From positions 1-54,130 of the forward strand of contig JAFAEG010000012.1 in NCBI GenBank assembly GCA_023424095.1: a DNA stretch of 54,130 nt, read 5' to 3'. This document shows positions 51,993-54,130 of this stretch, piece after piece. The notes beneath the pieces are model-generated. The model did no database searches. It was given only the letters and a program-made list of their open reading frames with translations, and had not been told where the DNA came from. The position numbers and the translations under genes are program-made. Position 1 is the stretch's first letter, and each line of letters opens with the position of its first letter. This DNA is from Pseudomonadota bacterium (GTDB lineage: Bacteria; Pseudomonadota; Alphaproteobacteria; Sphingomonadales; Sphingomonadaceae).

Positions 51993-52660
51993 TAGGACCA
52001 ACTCCCCCGATAATCGTGATTCTCCGCGACCATTTCCGGCAGGCAGGTCGGGCCGGCCTCGGGACAGCTGGTCTGTCGGTCGATCTGCGGTCCCGGCTTC
52101 GGGCTCTCGCCCTTGGCCAGCGCGTCGAGCACGGCGGTCATGCTGTCGAAGGTCAAATCCTCGAAATTATCGTCGTTGATCTGCACCATCGGCGCGTTGG
52201 CGCAGGCGCCGAGGCATTCGACCTCGGTCAAAGTGAACAGCCCGTCCTCGGTGGTCGAGCCCTTCTTCAGGCCCTTCTTGTAGCAAGCGGCGAGCACATC
52301 GTCGGAGCCGCGCAGCATGCACGGCGTGGTGCCGCAAACCTGGACGTGGAAGCGGCCGACCGGGGCCAGATTGAACATCGTGTAGAAGGTCGCGACCTCA
52401 TAGGCGCGGATCGGCGGCATGCCGAGCTGGTGCGCGAGGATCTCGATCACCGGGATGGGCAACCAGCCCTGGGTGTTCGTCTCCGCGCCGATCTGGCGCT
52501 GGGCGAGATCGAGCAAGGGGATGATCGCGCTCTGCTGCCGCCCGGGCGGGTAGCGGCCGATCACGACCTCCGCCTGCTTTGCATTCTCCGCCGTCCAGGC
52601 GAATTTGCCCCAGCGCTCGCGGATTTCGGGGGTAGCGGGGAGCCGCTTCGCTTCAGCCAT
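51992..52660 (-). CDS. nuoE: NADH-quinone oxidoreductase subunit E
   Basis: This 222-residue thioredoxin-like subunit binds the [2Fe-2S] cluster N1a. The four cysteines are in VCGTTPCMLRG and VECLGACANAP. It has an N-terminal helical domain (about 1-75, including WLPIPVIEILAHQLGMPPIRAYEVATFYTMF after it). The C-terminal 40 residues are a longer, Pro/Cys-containing tail than in E. coli. I start at ATG 52660; the upstream frame to 52717 overlaps the small gene ahead. That gene's end overlaps this start by eight bases. Confidence 0.97.
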   Translation of the reverse strand: MAEAKRLPATPEIRERWGKFAWTAENAKQAEVVIGRYPPGRQQSAIIPLLDLAQRQIGAETNTQGWLPIPVIEILAHQLGMPPIRAYEVATFYTMFNLAPVGRFHVQVCGTTPCMLRGSDDVLAACYKKGLKKGSTTEDGLFTLTEVECLGACANAPMVQINDDNFEDLTFDSMTAVLDALAKGESPKPGPQIDRQTSCPEAGPTCLPEMVAENHDYRGSWS

Positions 52661-52850
52661 TATTCTCGTTCCGGTTGCTGGCCCGCGTGGCGACGATCGC
52701 GGCGCTGATCGCCGCAATGCCCATCAGCACGGTGCTGGTGGTGCTCACCCACAGCGGCACATAGCCAAGCTGGTGCAGGATGCCGACGATGACGCCCGCG
52801 ATGATCACGACGATCGCGAACAGCACCCATTTCTTTTCGCCGGAATTCAC
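52653..52850 (-). CDS. 65-residue two-helix membrane protein between nuoD and nuoE
   Basis: This small protein has two transmembrane helices (about 9-27 and 32-54) with a short polar loop, a lysine-rich start (NSGEKKW) and a polar tail ending in Asn/Glu residues. GTG 52850 overlaps the nuoD stop as GTGA and has GGGGAG eight bases upstream; a GTG at 52859 would cover that site. It is translationally linked to both nuoD and nuoE. The family is not recognised. Confidence 0.65.
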   Translation of the reverse strand: MNSGEKKWVLFAIVVIIAGVIVGILHQLGYVPLWVSTTSTVLMGIAAISAAIVATRASNRNENNG

Positions 52851-54082
52851 CGGTCGCACTCCCCGAACACGATGTCCATCGCGCCCAGGATGGCGGTGGT
52901 GTCGGCGAGCATGTGGCCCTTGGCCTGCATGTCGAAGGCCTGCAGATGGCTGAACGCGGTCGGGCGGATCTTCACGCGGTAGGGCTTATTGCTGCCGTCG
53001 CTGACGATGTAGACGCCGAACTCGCCCTTGGGGCTTTCGGTGGCGACATAGACTTCGCCGGCGGGGACGTGGAAGCCTTCGGTGTACAGCTTGAAGTGGT
53101 GGATGAGCGCTTCCATCGACTGCTTCATCTCGGCGCGCTTGGGCGGCACCACCTTGCGGTCGAGCGACGCGATCGGCCCGTCGGGCATCTCGTTCAGGCA
53201 CTGGCGCATGATCCGTGCCGATTGCCGCACTTCCTCGACGCGGACCATGAAGCGGTCATAGCAGTCGAACTTGGTGCCGACCGGAACGTCGAAGTCCATG
53301 CGCGCATAGACGTCGTAGGGCTGGCTCTTGCGGATGTCCCAGGGGATGCCGGAGCCGCGGATCATCGGGCCGGAGAAGCCCCATTTCAGCGCGTCTTCCT
53401 TGCTCACCACGGCGATGTCGACGTTGCGCTGCTTGAAGATGCGGTTGTCGGCGACCAGGCTGATCGCATCCTCGAACAGACGCGGCAGACGGGTGTCGAG
53501 CCAGTCGGCAATGTCAGTCAGCAGCTTCAGCGGCACGTCCTGATGGACGCCGCCGGGGCGCAGATAATTGTGGTGCATGCGCGCACCGGACATGCGCTCG
53601 AAGAAATTGAGGCAATCCTCGCGGATCTCGAACATCCACAGGTTCGGCGTCATCGCCCCGACGTCCATGACGTGCGACCCGAGATTCAGCATGTGGTTCG
53701 AGATGCGGGTCAGCTCGGCGAAGAAGACGCGCAGATATTGCGCGCGCAGCGGCACTTCGAGGTCGAGCAGTTTCTCGACGCCCAGCACGAAGCTGTGCTC
53801 CATCGCGAGCGGCGAGCAATAATCCAGCCGGTCGAAATAGGGCAAAGCCTGCATGTAGGTCTTGTATTCGCACAATTTCTCGGTGCCGCGGTGGAGCAGG
53901 CCCACGTGCGGATCGACGCGTTCGACGATCTCGCCATCCAGCTCCATGACCAGGCGCAACACGCCGTGCGCGGCCGGGTGCTGCGGGCCGAAATTGATCG
54001 TGTAATTCTGGATTTCCACGTCGCCGACGGTGGGATCGGCCTCGTCGGTCTGACCGCTCAGTTCTTGGAGATAATCAGCCAT
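52847..54082 (-). CDS. nuoD: NADH-quinone oxidoreductase subunit D
   Basis: This 411-residue subunit forms, with NuoB, the quinone-binding pocket. The family motifs NFGPQHPAAHGVLRLVMELDGE (first 20 residues diagnostic), LHRGTEKL and the C-terminal DIVFGECDR end are intact. The Tyr/His that contact quinone are expected in the N-terminal beta hairpin. ATG 54082 is the first complete nuo gene of the window. Confidence 0.98.
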   Translation of the reverse strand: MADYLQELSGQTDEADPTVGDVEIQNYTINFGPQHPAAHGVLRLVMELDGEIVERVDPHVGLLHRGTEKLCEYKTYMQALPYFDRLDYCSPLAMEHSFVLGVEKLLDLEVPLRAQYLRVFFAELTRISNHMLNLGSHVMDVGAMTPNLWMFEIREDCLNFFERMSGARMHHNYLRPGGVHQDVPLKLLTDIADWLDTRLPRLFEDAISLVADNRIFKQRNVDIAVVSKEDALKWGFSGPMIRGSGIPWDIRKSQPYDVYARMDFDVPVGTKFDCYDRFMVRVEEVRQSARIMRQCLNEMPDGPIASLDRKVVPPKRAEMKQSMEALIHHFKLYTEGFHVPAGEVYVATESPKGEFGVYIVSDGSNKPYRVKIRPTAFSHLQAFDMQAKGHMLADTTAILGAMDIVFGECDR

Positions 54083-54130
54083 GCATCACCACCCGTTCCC
54101 CGGCGGAGCGCGGGGGGCGAGCGGTAATTT
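54075..54130 (-). CDS. Possible 3' end of nuoC (partial)
   Basis: By position a nuoC gene should end here. In the minus strand two frames reach a stop near the nuoD start: one ends at 54086-54088, the other at 54075-54077, eight bases inside nuoD. Only the last 14-16 codons would be present and they show no diagnostic motif, so neither the frame nor the identity can be confirmed from sequence. Confidence 0.3.
   Translation of the reverse strand, partial: ITARPPRSAGERVVMHG

Overview
The window is a high-GC chromosomal stretch from an alphaproteobacterium, most likely a member of Sphingomonadales. This rests on four observations: the gene content and order (nuoD to nuoN, birA, coaX, rnj, DUF1467; lexA, comEC, gltX, gltA); the short prolyl-tRNA synthetase without an insertion domain; the alphaproteobacterial SOS box (GTTC-N7-GTTC) in front of lexA; and DUF1467, DUF2336 and DUF3309 proteins. 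No rRNA, tRNA, CRISPR, phage or insertion-sequence gene was recognised.

Layout. 1-2849: a 34-base C run and a palindromic repeat, an acyl-CoA ligase, a block of tandem hairpins, a lipoprotein gene and a tiny DUF3309 membrane protein. 2868-10092 (minus strand): a coupled cluster proS-lolC-lolD-glutathione peroxidase-dnaE. 10093-10627: a 535-bp gene-free region holding a terminator-like hairpin and a ~131-bp composite palindrome just upstream of a phospholipase D-family gene. 12145-16186 (minus): pilZ-domain, pspC-domain, pyrG, secG, tpiA. 16390-25876: ppiD-like foldase, trpG, lexA, a PH-like membrane protein, comEC (minus), gltX, gltA and a spermidine-synthase-type membrane domain. 25865-30857 (minus): a five-gene putative operon encoding a degenerate Hpt protein, a GT-A-like membrane protein, a DUF2336 protein, a histidine-kinase-fold protein and a SpeE-like lipoprotein. 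It is divergent from a 763-residue coiled-coil membrane protein. 33216-38641 (minus except one GNAT gene): DUF1467, RNase J, coaX and birA, with several small unknown genes between them. 38638-54130 (minus): the respiratory complex I operon nuoN to nuoD, with five small extra genes placed between subunit genes.

Functionally the region is mostly housekeeping: replication, translation, lipoprotein export, CTP and triose-phosphate metabolism, outer-membrane protein folding, SOS control, the TCA entry step, RNA decay, CoA and biotin handling, and NADH oxidation. The most unusual part is 26788-30927. Here a histidine-kinase-fold protein has Asp where the phosphoacceptor His should be, and an Hpt-like protein has Ser in place of its His. 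They share one gene cluster with a DUF2336 protein, and two near-consensus CtrA-type boxes lie at its promoters. This could be a phosphorelay-derived module that no longer uses His phosphorylation. Other points of interest are a probable CTG start for birA, three regularly spaced GTTC half-sites at lexA, a trpG standing alone where a trp-moa cluster is expected, and His-rich extensions in NuoL and NuoM. Function and synteny statements come from reading the sequence and remembered family knowledge; no database search was run.
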